A stretch of DNA of 64,000 nt. Source: Actinomycetes bacterium (GTDB taxonomy: Bacteria > Actinomycetota > Acidimicrobiia > IMCC26256 > PALSA-610). Position numbers and translations under genes: made by a program. Within the stretch, counting starts at the first letter, position 1. Each line of letters starts with the position of its first letter. Below are positions 53,906 to 63,434 of this stretch, in pieces. The notes beneath the pieces were generated by a model. It was not told the DNA's origin and did no database searches. It saw nothing but the letters and a program-made list of their open reading frames with translations. The stretch covers positions 1 to 64,000 of the forward strand of contig JANYBW010000080.1 in assembly GCA_025360585.1 (NCBI GenBank), given 5' to 3'.

Positions 53906-55317
53906 GTGACTTCGACCGCGAGGGTTTCGCCAAATGCACCGGCAAGGGCTTCAAGGCCAACCGCGCGGCTTGCTTTGATCAACACGACATCGCCGGGCTC
54001 CGCAAATTCTTGCAGTATTCGTTGGGCTTCTACGGCGGTTTCCACGCACAGCACCGTAGTGAGCCCCGCGGCGGAATTCGCGATCCACTGCCCTTCGACT
54101 CCCACGCAAATGGCGGCATCAATTTTCGCGTCCTGCAAAAGACCTCCGATCCTGCGGTGTTCGGGTTCCGAACGTTCACCGAGTTCGCGCATTGCACCGA
54201 GCACCGCGACGCGTCGACCCGTTGTTGAAGCGGCAGCCAGCGCATGGATCGCGGCGGCCATCGATGTTGGGTTCGCGTTATATGCATCGTTGATGATCGT
54301 GTAGCCAGTCGCGGTCGTGAGGAGTTCCATTCTCCATTGCGCAGCCGAAGCATCGGCTAGGCCTGCGACGGCATCGTCGAACGCGCATCCACCCAACGCG
54401 GCAACGCATACGGCCATCGCCGCATTGACTGCTTGGTGTGCACCGCGCAACGCAACGACACCGGTCGCGGTCCCCCAGGGCGAGGCAATGCGAATCGTCG
54501 GTCGCAACCCGGCATCGATGCCAAGAACCTCAACGAAAACCTCGGCTGAGTCCCACGTGGTCTCCGAAACCGTAAGCACGTCACACTTCGCCCGGTGCGC
54601 GAGCGCCTGCGCAAACGGACCCTCGCCGCAAATCGCGGTGCCGTTTTTGGGCAGCGCAGCGAAGAGCTCACCCTTCACCGCTGCGATGCCCTCGGGACCA
54701 CCAAGATGTTCTGCGTGGGCCATGCCAATATTCGTGATGACCCCAATTGATGGTGATGCAATTTCGCAGAGATCGCTGATGTTGCCCGCGAACCGCGCGC
54801 CCATTTCCAATACCAAAACTTCAGTGTCGGGCGAAGCACTGAGCACCGTCGTCGGCAATCCAATCTCGTTGTTGAAGGATGCAACATTCGCATGGACGCG
54901 ACGACTGTTTTGCACCGCGCCAACGACGAGATCTTTGGTAGATGTCTTACCCGTCGAACCAGTAATGCCCACCACAACCGCACCGTCGAGGTAGCTGCGA
55001 CGAGCGTACGCGGCGATGTGACCCATCGCGGTCAGCGTGTCGGGTACGACCAGAACTGCGGTGCTGCCGCGTGGATCCACAGCTGCGATATTCACGGTTG
55101 GGAGCGCGGCCGCATCGATCAACACCGCGGCTACTCGGTGATCACACGCGTCGCGGAGAAACGCGTGGCCGTCTCGTTCGGAACGCAATGCAACGAAACA
55201 GGATCCCACGGCTGCCGTGCGAGAATCGTTCGCAAAGCCCTCGACGAGTGTTAGGGGATCACCGACCAACAGCTCGGCACCACTTGCGGCCACGAGCTCC
55301 TCTACCCGAAGCTTCAT
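53902..55317 (-). CDS. murF: UDP-MurNAc-tripeptide--D-Ala-D-Ala ligase MurF
   Basis: MurF completes the pentapeptide precursor. The 471-residue protein has a MurF N-terminal domain (MKLRVEELVAASGAELLVGDP), the ATP loop VVGITGSTGKTSTKDLVVG (about 113-131), EMGARFAGNISDLCEIASPS and VINDAYNANPTSMAAAI. Overlaps of four bases with murE upstream and mraY downstream suggest coupled translation. Confidence 0.96.
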   Translation of the reverse strand: MKLRVEELVAASGAELLVGDPLTLVEGFANDSRTAAVGSCFVALRSERDGHAFLRDACDHRVAAVLIDAAALPTVNIAAVDPRGSTAVLVVPDTLTAMGHIAAYARRSYLDGAVVVGITGSTGKTSTKDLVVGAVQNSRRVHANVASFNNEIGLPTTVLSASPDTEVLVLEMGARFAGNISDLCEIASPSIGVITNIGMAHAEHLGGPEGIAAVKGELFAALPKNGTAICGEGPFAQALAHRAKCDVLTVSETTWDSAEVFVEVLGIDAGLRPTIRIASPWGTATGVVALRGAHQAVNAAMAVCVAALGGCAFDDAVAGLADASAAQWRMELLTTATGYTIINDAYNANPTSMAAAIHALAAASTTGRRVAVLGAMRELGERSEPEHRRIGGLLQDAKIDAAICVGVEGQWIANSAAGLTTVLCVETAVEAQRILQEFAEPGDVVLIKASRAVGLEALAGAFGETLAVEVT

Positions 55318-56801
55318 CGCAGGCCTTCGAGCACGGCCCGAGCCACAACGCGGTCGTCGAATGCCAGGACGTCGGTTCCTATCGTCTGGGTTGTCTCATG
55401 GCCTTTGCCCGCGATGATCACGATGTCGTTAGGCGCGGCGTTCGCGATAATCGTTTCAATCGCCGTTCGCCGATCCAGTTCCACATGCGGTCGTTGAGCC
55501 ACAGTTTCGATGCCACGCAACGCGTCCGCAGCAATGGCTTCGGGATCCTCGCTGCGTGGATTGTCCGAGGTCAGTACGGCAACATCGGCGCCGTTCGCAA
55601 CGGCACGAGCCATCAACGAACGCTTCGACGAATCGCGATCGCCACCACAGCCGTAGAGCACTCGCAATTGGGCGCCTTCATTCAGTAGGGGCCGCATTGT
55701 TGCCATAATCGTCGAAAGGGCGTCGGCCGTGTGCGCGTAGTCGACGAACACATTGCGCTCAACTCCATGAACCTGAATCCGTTCCAATCGCCCCGGAACT
55801 CCGCCAAAATTTTCGAGCCCGGATTGGAGAGCGTCGAGATCCTTGCCGATTGCAAGTTGCGCCGAAATCGCACAAAGCACGTTTTCGACGTTGAAGGCAC
55901 CAACCAATGGCACCTCCATGTGGCGTGGCTTAGATACTCGGCGGCCGAAGATGCGAAAGGTTGTACCCGAAACCGACGACTCGATCAAGTCGGCCGCGAC
56001 CGAACTATCACGAGTGCCGTAGCTCCAAACTTCGGCATGGCGGGATCGGGACAATTCAATGAGCTTGGCGCCAAATTCATCCGCCGCATTCAGTACGACC
56101 ACATCGCCATACGTACCGTCGAACAGGCGCGCTTTCGCGTTCGCATATTCGGACCGATTCCGGTGATAATCGAGGTGATCATGACCAAGATTGGTCAAAC
56201 ACACGGCCGCGAAATCCGTGCCCGCGACGCGCCGCTGATCAAGCGCGTGCGATGACACTTCCATCGCGACATCAGAAACACCCGCCGCGACCATCTCGCC
56301 CAAAAGCGCCTGGAGGTCGCACTGATTCGGAGTCGTGTGCGTTGACGGGATGATCGATGTTGCAAAACGGGTTTCAATCGTGCCGATCAGGCCGGATTCA
56401 ACTCCTGCGGATCGGCTCATTCCTTCGACGAGATACGCGACCGTAGTCTTGCCGTTCGTGCCCGTAATGCCAACAATATTTAGATGACGCGACGGATTCC
56501 TGTGCAGTACAGCCGCGAGCTGACCGGTAGCGACCCTCGTGTCCTCCACGACAATTTGCGGTATTGCGATTGGAAGTTCGGCTTGCACGAGCAGCGCGGT
56601 AGCTCCCAGTGCGACGGCTCGGGCCGCGTATTGATGTCCGTCGGTCGCAACGCCTTGAATGCAACAAAACAACGAGTTTTCGCGCACGCGCCGAGTATCG
56701 CATTCCACGGCGATGATCGGTGGAACTGCTTGCAATTCGCCAACCAGTGCACTCGGCACAACCGATGAACGTTCCAGCATCTCGGCCAGCGCAATGGGCA
56801 T
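55314..56801 (-). CDS. murE: UDP-MurNAc-L-Ala-D-Glu--diamino acid ligase MurE
   Basis: MurE adds the third stem residue. The 495-residue protein has the ATP loop IVGITGTNGKTTVAYLVEGM (about 111-130). STHTTPNQCDLQALLGEMVAAG covers the UDP-substrate region, and VDYAHTADALSTIM follows. The specificity site reads SDNPRSEDPEAI, close to the DNPR motif of meso-diaminopimelate enzymes, so mDAP is the likely substrate. It begins two bases after the ftsI stop. Confidence 0.96.
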   Translation of the reverse strand: MPIALAEMLERSSVVPSALVGELQAVPPIIAVECDTRRVRENSLFCCIQGVATDGHQYAARAVALGATALLVQAELPIAIPQIVVEDTRVATGQLAAVLHRNPSRHLNIVGITGTNGKTTVAYLVEGMSRSAGVESGLIGTIETRFATSIIPSTHTTPNQCDLQALLGEMVAAGVSDVAMEVSSHALDQRRVAGTDFAAVCLTNLGHDHLDYHRNRSEYANAKARLFDGTYGDVVVLNAADEFGAKLIELSRSRHAEVWSYGTRDSSVAADLIESSVSGTTFRIFGRRVSKPRHMEVPLVGAFNVENVLCAISAQLAIGKDLDALQSGLENFGGVPGRLERIQVHGVERNVFVDYAHTADALSTIMATMRPLLNEGAQLRVLYGCGGDRDSSKRSLMARAVANGADVAVLTSDNPRSEDPEAIAADALRGIETVAQRPHVELDRRTAIETIIANAAPNDIVIIAGKGHETTQTIGTDVLAFDDRVVARAVLEGLR

Positions 56802-56803
56802 CG

Positions 56804-59137
56804 CTACGGGCCCGAAGCGCGAGTGGATACCGAAGACTTCGCGTGGGCAGCGGTGGTACCGGGCACTGCCTTGGACGAATTCTTGTACCTGGCTGACGTC
56901 GTTGGCGTGGTCGATGCCTTGACCGGCGGCCCAGATTTCGACGGTGTCTGTGACACTGAGATTGTCGTGGAAGTTACAGCCGTCGCAGTAGTCGTCGTTG
57001 AAGCGGCCGGCGGGTTCAGCGCGGCTTGTTTCGCGGCAAGGATGCGCGCGAGCTCGTCGCGGTGTGGCACGGTGCAGCGGGCACCGATGCGACGAGCATG
57101 ATCGCGAGCGATATCGAACTGCGTCGGGATACCTGGACGCACATCGTTTGGAGCAACTTGCATACGTTGCAATGCAATCGCCATCACTTCGTTAAACACG
57201 GGTGCTGCTGCCTTGCCGCCGTACTGTTCAGACGGATCGTCGAGTACCACCATTACCGCGACACGCGGCGCGGCCGCTGGCGCGAACCCCACGAACGACG
57301 CGTAATAGGCGCTGTTTGAACTGCGCTTTTTCACGGTACCGGTTTTGCCAGCAACGTCGTAGCCCTGAACTGATGCACACACACCCGTTCCTTCGGTGAC
57401 GACGTTTTTCAGCATCGATCGCATCGCCTTCGCGGTATCGGCCGAGACCACTCGCACTCCTTCTTGCACCGCGGTCGGGTGCACCTTGCCGGCGGCGTCG
57501 GTCATCGAAAGGGCCAATCGTGGAGTAACTGGGATCCCTCCACGAGCAATGGTCGCGTAGGCATCCAGCACTTGCACGGGCGACGCGATCGCGCCGTAAC
57601 CGAAGGCGCCACTCTTGAGTCCAGAATCGCCGTAGCGATCGACGGGAACCAAACGCCCAGTCGCTTCACCCGGGAAGTTCAAACCGGTTGACCGACCAAA
57701 GCCAAACCGAGTCAACCATCGATCAAATTCAGCAGGCGTACGCGAGCATTGCTGCGCGATCATCGCGGTTCCGACGTTCGAAGAATGCGTGAGGATGTCG
57801 CGCGCAGTCCATGATTCTTCCGGATGACGTTCGTCGTCGGTGATCAGAAACGGTCCGTTTTTCATCGTGCGGGGAACCAAAAACCTTGCTTGCGGCGTGA
57901 TGCATGACGTTTCTAGCGCTTGCGAAATCGCGACAATTTTCATCACCGAACCGGGCTCGTAACCCATCACTGCCGCTTCGTTGCCTTGCGACGCCGTTGA
58001 AACGTGAGGGCCACTGCGGTTCAAACCATCGGTCACGCTCGCCATCGCCAAAATATCGCCGGTAGCAACGTCGGTGACCGTCACGCTGCCGCCTCGCGCT
58101 CCCTGCGCACGAACTTGATCCACCAATATCTGTTCCGCGTGATACTGAATTCCACTATCGAGTGTGAGATTCACAGTGTCGCCCGAGCGCGCGGGGATAT
58201 TGCGTTGTTCGGATCGCGGAATCGCGACTCCGTTGACGTCGTGATCGGCAACCAAAACACCAGGGCGACCGCGCAACTTTTGGTCGAACATGAATTCCAC
58301 ACCCGCGGATCCTTCGTTGCCGAACTCCGTGGTTTGGATCCCGCCCATGATCGAAGCCGCAAGCTGCCCCGCGGGATAATCCCGACGCGGCTGTGGCTCG
58401 ACGACGATGCCAGGAAAGTCCATTTCCTTAATGATTTCGGCGGTATTCGCATCTACCGATGCCGAGATGACGCGGTACCGCCGCCATTTGCCGTTCTTGA
58501 GTTTCTCGGCTTTGAGCAGCTCAAGGAGGCGCTCCTCTTCGATGCCGAGCACCGGCGCGAGCGCATGCGCGTAATAGGGAGCGTTGTCGACATGCTGCGG
58601 ATCGACCACGACCTGGTCTGCGGGAACATCATTGGCCAACACGGTGTCGTAGCGATCGCGGATTGCGCCGCGGCTGGCAGCAATCGTGTTCGAACCCAAC
58701 GATTGGCGCTGTGCGGCTTGTTGCCAGTGCGGGCCTTGCACAATCTGCACGTTCACTAATCGGGCACACAAAAGCCCGAGCATCAGCAACACGACCCCCA
58801 CCAACACGGCCATCCGAGATCGGTCTCGTTTCGCGGTCGCCAACTGGTGATCGACCACGACAAGGCGAGCATTACCCGTTCGAGTAGTGCGCGTCTTATG
58901 GGACCCAGTCACAACCTTCGAGTTGGGTGTGCGATGGGCTTGCGCGGGCTGCTGGCGAGTGGGATGACTCGCTCGGCCAACATTGATTTCATCGCGGCGA
59001 TCGTCGCGAACCCGCCGAAGCGTTTCATTCGGTGCTGGTGGTGCAACGCGGCCCTGGGGCGCGCGTACGGCCTGACTCGTACGCCGCCCCTCGGGGGCCC
59101 GCGCCGGCGGAACTTTTGTCTCAGTGCGTCGCAGCAC
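56804..59137 (-). CDS. ftsI: Septal penicillin-binding protein FtsI (PBP3)
   Basis: The class B transpeptidase that cross-links septal wall with FtsW. The 777-residue protein has a long charged cytoplasmic N-terminus (1-108), a membrane helix (about 109-126), a dimerisation domain, and the transpeptidase with SVMK (397-400), SSN (452-454) and KTG (598-600). A Thr/Ser/Pro-rich C-terminal tail of about 80 residues follows. The start is GTG 59137, overlapping the end of ftsL by 17 bases. The order ftsL-ftsI-murE is standard. Confidence 0.96.
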   Translation of the reverse strand: MLRRTETKVPPARAPEGRRTSQAVRAPQGRVAPPAPNETLRRVRDDRRDEINVGRASHPTRQQPAQAHRTPNSKVVTGSHKTRTTRTGNARLVVVDHQLATAKRDRSRMAVLVGVVLLMLGLLCARLVNVQIVQGPHWQQAAQRQSLGSNTIAASRGAIRDRYDTVLANDVPADQVVVDPQHVDNAPYYAHALAPVLGIEEERLLELLKAEKLKNGKWRRYRVISASVDANTAEIIKEMDFPGIVVEPQPRRDYPAGQLAASIMGGIQTTEFGNEGSAGVEFMFDQKLRGRPGVLVADHDVNGVAIPRSEQRNIPARSGDTVNLTLDSGIQYHAEQILVDQVRAQGARGGSVTVTDVATGDILAMASVTDGLNRSGPHVSTASQGNEAAVMGYEPGSVMKIVAISQALETSCITPQARFLVPRTMKNGPFLITDDERHPEESWTARDILTHSSNVGTAMIAQQCSRTPAEFDRWLTRFGFGRSTGLNFPGEATGRLVPVDRYGDSGLKSGAFGYGAIASPVQVLDAYATIARGGIPVTPRLALSMTDAAGKVHPTAVQEGVRVVSADTAKAMRSMLKNVVTEGTGVCASVQGYDVAGKTGTVKKRSSNSAYYASFVGFAPAAAPRVAVMVVLDDPSEQYGGKAAAPVFNEVMAIALQRMQVAPNDVRPGIPTQFDIARDHARRIGARCTVPHRDELARILAAKQAALNPPAASTTTTATAVTSTTISVSQTPSKSGPPVKASTTPTTSARYKNSSKAVPGTTAAHAKSSVSTRASGP

Positions 59138-59606
59138 CTGAATCCTTTGCAGAACGGGGCGGCACAGTGCCGGTGGAAGGGGTTCGAGAAATATTGCCCG
59201 ATGGCGACTTGGTAATCGGTGATGCTTCTACGGTCACTACCTCCACTCGTTCGGGCTGTTGCAGTCCGAGAGCATTCGCGCGCGGCACGATCCACTCCCC
59301 CGAGGACTTACGAGCAAATTCGTCCTTCAATTGCAGGTTGCGCTGCTGTTGTTGGGCCAGGCTGACCTGCATATCTCGCAGCCCGTATTGATTCTGCGCC
59401 ATGTGAACATGCATCGAAACGACTGCGAACACGCTCGCGAGCAGCACAGCGCCACTCACAGCTCCGATCAGCAACGATCGCCGCTGGCGGGCCGACTGAG
59501 CATCCGCGACTGCTTCGAGTGCGGCCCGTCGATTTGGTACTTGAGGCTGCGGCGCGTCGGGCGATGCGACCGCGGCGCGACTCGATCGAACTCCGGGCTC
59601 GGCCAT
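59121..59606 (-). CDS. FtsL-like cell division membrane protein
   Basis: A small bitopic protein of 161 residues. The N-terminal cytoplasmic part is rich in Ala, Arg and Pro. One helix follows (LLIGAVSGAVLLASVFAVVSM), then a short coiled coil (YGLRDMQVSLAQQQQRNLQLKDEF) and WIVPRANALGLQQPERVEVV. The last shows the ALGLxxP pattern of FtsL proteins. The sequence is poorly conserved in this family, so the call rests mainly on position between rsmH and ftsI. The ATG at 59606 overlaps the rsmH stop by one base (TAATG). Confidence 0.82.
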   Translation of the reverse strand: MAEPGVRSSRAAVASPDAPQPQVPNRRAALEAVADAQSARQRRSLLIGAVSGAVLLASVFAVVSMHVHMAQNQYGLRDMQVSLAQQQQRNLQLKDEFARKSSGEWIVPRANALGLQQPERVEVVTVEASPITKSPSGNISRTPSTGTVPPRSAKDSGAATH

Positions 59607-60586
59607 TACGAAACCAGTTTTTCGGCCACGCGGAGTCGAACGCTTTCCGACCGCGGGTTCATAACGAGTTCGTCGGGTTGCGGTCGCAGCGCTTTGCGAG
59701 TGACGAGTTTCATGAGTGGCTGTCGGGCGTGCACGATTGGCAACTTCGCGACCGCGTGATCCGAACGACCGTCGTCGGACCATTCCCGCATGCGTTGTTT
59801 CACCATGCGATCTTCGAGGGAGTGGTACGCCATCACGAGTACGCGACCGCCCGGCCCGAGGAGATGCACAGATTCGTCGAGGCCGTCGGCGAGGTTCGGA
59901 AGCTCACGGTTGACTTCCATGCGAATGGCTTGGAACGTGCGCTTTGCGGGATGCCCACCGGTGCGGCGGGTAGCCGCGGGGATCGCGTTCGTAATGATCG
60001 TTGCCAACTCCCCCGTTGTTGCGACCGGACGCGCGACCACAATCGCGTGCGCGACACGGCGGGCAAACCGTTCTTCGCCGTATCGGGCGATCAACGATGC
60101 GAGTTCGGATTCTTCATATTCGTTGACGACGGTCGCGGCCGTGAGGCTCTGGCGGGAATCCATGCGCATGTCGAGCGCGACGTCGTAGCGATACGAAAAG
60201 CCACGTTCGGCGTGATCGAGTTGGGGGCTAGAAACGCCGAGATCCATGAATACTGCCACAACTGTCTCCTGCCGTTGCCCGACTGTTTGTCGCCCAACCG
60301 CGTGTTGGCGAACCGCGTATTGCTGAACCGCGTCGCGCAGCTGGCCGAACTCTTGATGTACGAATGCGACTCGATCGCCGAAACGAGCGAGATGCTCTTT
60401 TGCTGCCGTGAGCGCAAAGGCGTCGCGATCAATACCGAGCAGTTTGCAATCGGGACGCGCGTCGAGAAGAAGACCAGCATGGCCTCCGCCTCCCAGCGTG
60501 CAGTCGACAATCAAACCCGGAGGAACCGGCGCGAGAAGTTCAACAACCTCCCTGGCCATCACCGGAAGGTGCGTGAACTCAGCCAC
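59606..60586 (-). CDS. rsmH: 16S rRNA (cytosine-N4)-methyltransferase RsmH (MraW)
   Basis: RsmH methylates C1402 of 16S rRNA. The 326-residue protein has FTHLPVMAREVVELL at the start, the SAM loop VDCTLGGGGHAGLLL (about 30-44), FMDLGVSSPQLDHAERGFSYR and VLVMAYHSLEDRMVKQ. These are all family hallmarks. The start is GTG 60586 with GAGGGG three bases upstream. It follows mraZ with a 173-base gap. Confidence 0.96.
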   Translation of the reverse strand: MAEFTHLPVMAREVVELLAPVPPGLIVDCTLGGGGHAGLLLDARPDCKLLGIDRDAFALTAAKEHLARFGDRVAFVHQEFGQLRDAVQQYAVRQHAVGRQTVGQRQETVVAVFMDLGVSSPQLDHAERGFSYRYDVALDMRMDSRQSLTAATVVNEYEESELASLIARYGEERFARRVAHAIVVARPVATTGELATIITNAIPAATRRTGGHPAKRTFQAIRMEVNRELPNLADGLDESVHLLGPGGRVLVMAYHSLEDRMVKQRMREWSDDGRSDHAVAKLPIVHARQPLMKLVTRKALRPQPDELVMNPRSESVRLRVAEKLVS

Positions 60587-60759
60587 GATGCCCCTCGTAT
60601 TGTTCGCGAGTCGTTGCCCGCACGACTAGACCGAGCTCGAGCCCCCCGATCGACAAATAGCCGCCGGGTTGTCTCTCCCAAGGTCGGCACAGCTGAAAGG
60701 CGGGCGGAGTAGGGCCAAACCAACCGTGTGACCGGGGAGCTCGAGCAGGGTCCAAGCGT

Positions 60760-61191
60760 TTACGGACCTCGGAAAACTTCGATGCCGCGCTCTGAATGCA
60801 GCATCGCGGTTCCCTCTCCTTTCCTTCGCGCATAATCGTCGGGATTCCATATTTCGATGTGATCAAACTGGCCTGCGAGCACAACGTCGCCGTCGAGGTT
60901 CGCGAACTCCCGAAGATGCGTCGGGATGGCGATGCGGCCCTGCTTGTCGGGCACGACATCGGTCGCCGACGAGAAAAACGACAGCGTCATGAATCGTTCG
61001 CTCTCGCCACGCTGCGAGACTGAGCGCACACGTTCGGCTACCTGCATGAACTCTTCGGGGTCAAAGACCGCCAAACAGCCACTCGAATATTCCGTCACGT
61101 AAGCACCCCCCTCGAGCGCGTTCCGCCATCTTGCTGGAAGAATCACCCGGCCTTTGTCGTCCAGCGAATGTGTTGATCGTGAGAGAAACAC
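60760..61191 (-). CDS. mraZ: Transcriptional regulator MraZ
   Basis: MraZ represses or tunes the dcw operon and binds repeats upstream of itself. The 143-residue protein has two AbrB-like halves with the motifs DDKGRVILPARWR (about 10-22) and DKQGRIAIPTHLREF (about 82-96). The start is GTG 61191. It is the first gene of the dcw cluster. Four direct repeats stand 94-160 bases upstream. Confidence 0.95.
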   Translation of the reverse strand: MFLSRSTHSLDDKGRVILPARWRNALEGGAYVTEYSSGCLAVFDPEEFMQVAERVRSVSQRGESERFMTLSFFSSATDVVPDKQGRIAIPTHLREFANLDGDVVLAGQFDHIEIWNPDDYARRKGEGTAMLHSERGIEVFRGP

Positions 61192-61230
61192 TGCGCTGCA
61201 CCACCGGACCGAACAAAACCTAAAAACACG

Positions 61231-61259
61231 AACCTAAAAAGCTTGACCAGAAACCTCAA
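61231..61259 (-). promoter_or_regulatory. Predicted mraZ (dcw) promoter
   Basis: TTGAGG (61254-61259) and TAGGTT (61231-61236) are separated by 17 bases on the minus strand. The start of transcription would be about 33 bases before the mraZ GTG. The surrounding 90 bases are A/T-rich by the standards of this genome. Confidence 0.5.
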
Positions 61260-61284
61260 GCGAAAAACTTGACGAGAAAACTTG

Positions 61285-61351
61285 CTTGTTGATACCGAAA
61301 TCACTTGTTACCGAAATCACTTGTTACCGATGTCGCTTGTTACCGATGTCA
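61285..61351. repeat. Four direct repeats upstream of mraZ, possible MraZ operator
   Basis: Units CTTGTTACCGAAATCA, CTTGTTACCGATGTCG and CTTGTTACCGATGTCA repeat every 16 bases from 61304. They are preceded by a 19-base variant with a 3-base insertion (61285-61303). They lie just upstream of the predicted promoter. MraZ proteins are known to bind multiple direct repeats before their own gene, so these are plausible MraZ sites, although they differ from the E. coli TGGGN repeats. The rest of 61352-61524 shows nothing else that I recognise. Confidence 0.6.
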
Positions 61352-61524
61352 CCATACACCCCCACTTCGCGCCATGCAACCCCCTTTTTCACCAAACATT
61401 TCCCTCAACACCCCCAAAATGGCTTTCCAGAGCTTTTCGTGCGGATTCCGCATGGAAAAGCTCCGGGAAAGACGGCCCCGGGGTGGTGAGCACAGATTTT
61501 TTGGGCGGGCGGCGTTAGGCCGGG

Positions 61525-62031
61525 CTAGGCCACGGCGGCTTCGATACCGAGATATGGGTTCCAGCCGGGGTCGATCGTGCCGATGGCAGCAACGATCCAC
61601 AACGATGCTGTGGGTGGCGCCGGTGGCCTGCGCAATTGCATCGTGCACTCGGACAACAACCGATCCTCTTTCGAGGAGTTGCAAGCCTTGCAGCACGCCA
61701 CGACGTTGTCCCAGCAGTGGCGACCTCCACGGCTCTTGGGCACAACGTGATCGATATTTTCTGCCGGACGAGCGCAATATTGGCATCGGCCGTCATCGCG
61801 AATAAACACGGCCCGGCGCGACAACGGCACCGAGGTTCGGTAGGGCACGCGCACGTAATTGGTGAGACGAATCACGCTGGGTGTCGCGAGTTGCGTCCGT
61901 TCCGAATGAAACGCGCCAACACCGTGTTCGATCACTTCAGCTTTATCGCGCAGCACCAGCACAACGGCGCGGCGAATCGGCACGACGCACAGTGGTTCGA
62001 ACGTGGCATTGAGCAACAGAGCCCGTGCCAT
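61525..62031 (-). CDS. HNH endonuclease domain protein
   Basis: A 168-residue protein of the actinobacterial HNH group. The zinc-stabilised HNH core reads CQYCARPAENIDHVVPKSRGG, then CWDNVVACCKACNSSKEDRLL. CxxC pairs and the DHVVPKSRGG histidine are intact. The N-terminus (MARALLLNATFEPLCVVPIRRAV) is typical of a widely conserved housekeeping-like group whose biological role is unclear. It stands alone between mraZ and the small protein. Confidence 0.88.
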   Translation of the reverse strand: MARALLLNATFEPLCVVPIRRAVVLVLRDKAEVIEHGVGAFHSERTQLATPSVIRLTNYVRVPYRTSVPLSRRAVFIRDDGRCQYCARPAENIDHVVPKSRGGRHCWDNVVACCKACNSSKEDRLLSECTMQLRRPPAPPTASLWIVAAIGTIDPGWNPYLGIEAAVA

Positions 62032-62079
62032 TGCAGACCTCCCAAACGCGGGTTCGCCAGGAGTCTAGGAACGAAATGC

Positions 62080-62358
62080 TCAGTCTGCACGGGCATTTGT
62101 TGCCCGACACCATGTGAGGTAGGCGACAAGGTCCCGGCCTCGTGGCCGGCCAGAATGTCCGTACGCCGTCGCATAGCGGAAATTCATGTACTCGGCCGAC
62201 GGAATCGGCAGAAACGGTGCGGTGCGCCACCAGCCGCTTTCAGCGCTGCGCGAGAGGAGCCGCAGCGCTACGGGCCAAAGCCACGGCCGCACTGCTACCG
62301 CCAGCGCGCTGAGCAACAATGCACTGCGAGAAACCGCTGGAGCCGCCGTGTAACGCAT
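62080..62358 (-). CDS. Small conserved actinobacterial protein of unknown function
   Basis: A 92-residue protein. The C-terminal half, WWRTAPFLPIPSAEYMNFRYATAYG then GRDLVAYLTWCR (split at about 43-86), matches a pattern I know from small uncharacterised actinobacterial proteins. These have a WW..PFLP.P..Y..FR..TAYG core followed by a YL.WCR end. The N-terminal half has a hydrophobic stretch. It is divergent from moxR. No function is known. Confidence 0.65.
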   Translation of the reverse strand: MRYTAAPAVSRSALLLSALAVAVRPWLWPVALRLLSRSAESGWWRTAPFLPIPSAEYMNFRYATAYGHSGRPRGRDLVAYLTWCRATNARAD

Positions 62359-62411
62359 GGCGTTGCACGGTAGCGTGTCGATCTCGCCTATGGGGTGGGG
62401 ATTGGAGCACG

Positions 62412-63431
62412 ATGAATATCAGCGCGGGGGAAAACGGAGTGCGCGCCAGCAACAATGCGCCCTTCGAACTCAACGATTCCGAAGAGTTCAAAGCACTGTT
62501 CGAACTGCTCGCGAATCAGATCGAAGGCGTGTTGCGCGGCAAACGCCGCGCAATCCATCTCGCGCTCGTTTCGCTGTTCGCAGAAGGCCATCTGTTGATC
62601 GAAGATGTGCCCGGTGTCGGCAAGACATTGCTCGCCAAGGCCATCGCGCATTCGATCGGCGGAAGCTGGAAACGTGTGCAGTTCACGCCCGATCTGTTGC
62701 CCTCCGACGTGACCGGTATATCCATTTGGAATCGCAACACGAATGATTTCGAGTTCCGCGCTGGCGGCGTATTCGCGAACGTTGTACTCGCCGACGAAAT
62801 CAACCGAGCTGCCCCAAAAACGCAATCCGCGTTGCTCGAAGCGATGGAAGAACGCCAAGTCACAGTTGATTCGATTACGCACCACCTCGAAGCACCATTC
62901 ATGGTGATCGCTACCCAAAACCCGATCGAGCTCGAAGGCACCTATCCCCTGCCTGAAGCACAGCTCGACCGCTTCCTCATGCGGCTGCGTATTGGCTACC
63001 CGGAACGCGAAGCGGAACTTGCGATCCTCGACGCGCATGGCGAGGGAACGTTGTCCGCGGAAGCACTGACACCGATCACAACCCATCACGTCATTGCCAA
63101 ATGGACCAAGCGACTGAACGGTGTCTTCGTGGCTCCCGAGATCAAGCGCTACATCGTCGAGATTGCGGACGCCACCCGTCACCATCGCGATCTGATGTTG
63201 GGCGTGAGCCCTCGCGGCGCGATCGGGTTGCAACGAGCATCGCGAGCGTTGGCTGCGAGTCTGGGCCGAAGTTACGTTGTGCCCGACGATGTGAAAGCGC
63301 TTGCGCCATCGGTGCTTGAACATCGTGTGGTGCTTGGCCCAGAAGCGCAGCTGCGATCCATCTCGACCAACGCCGTGATCACGTCGGTGCTCGACTCTGT
63401 AGCCGTGCCCGCCGACCGGCTCGCGAGGTAA
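62412..63431 (+). CDS. MoxR-family AAA+ ATPase
   Basis: A 339-residue chaperone-like ATPase. Walker A is GVGKTLLAKA (about 73-82), Walker B is VVLADEINRAAPKTQSALLEAMEE split at about 131-154, and sensor 1 is MVIATQNPIELEGTYPLPEAQLDRF. ATG 62412 is chosen because the domain begins soon after. The DUF58 gene follows by three bases. MoxR-DUF58 pairs are widespread and usually precede transglutaminase-like genes. The partner activity is not known. Confidence 0.93.
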   Translation: MNISAGENGVRASNNAPFELNDSEEFKALFELLANQIEGVLRGKRRAIHLALVSLFAEGHLLIEDVPGVGKTLLAKAIAHSIGGSWKRVQFTPDLLPSDVTGISIWNRNTNDFEFRAGGVFANVVLADEINRAAPKTQSALLEAMEERQVTVDSITHHLEAPFMVIATQNPIELEGTYPLPEAQLDRFLMRLRIGYPEREAELAILDAHGEGTLSAEALTPITTHHVIAKWTKRLNGVFVAPEIKRYIVEIADATRHHRDLMLGVSPRGAIGLQRASRALAASLGRSYVVPDDVKALAPSVLEHRVVLGPEAQLRSISTNAVITSVLDSVAVPADRLAR

Positions 63432-63434
63432 CTC

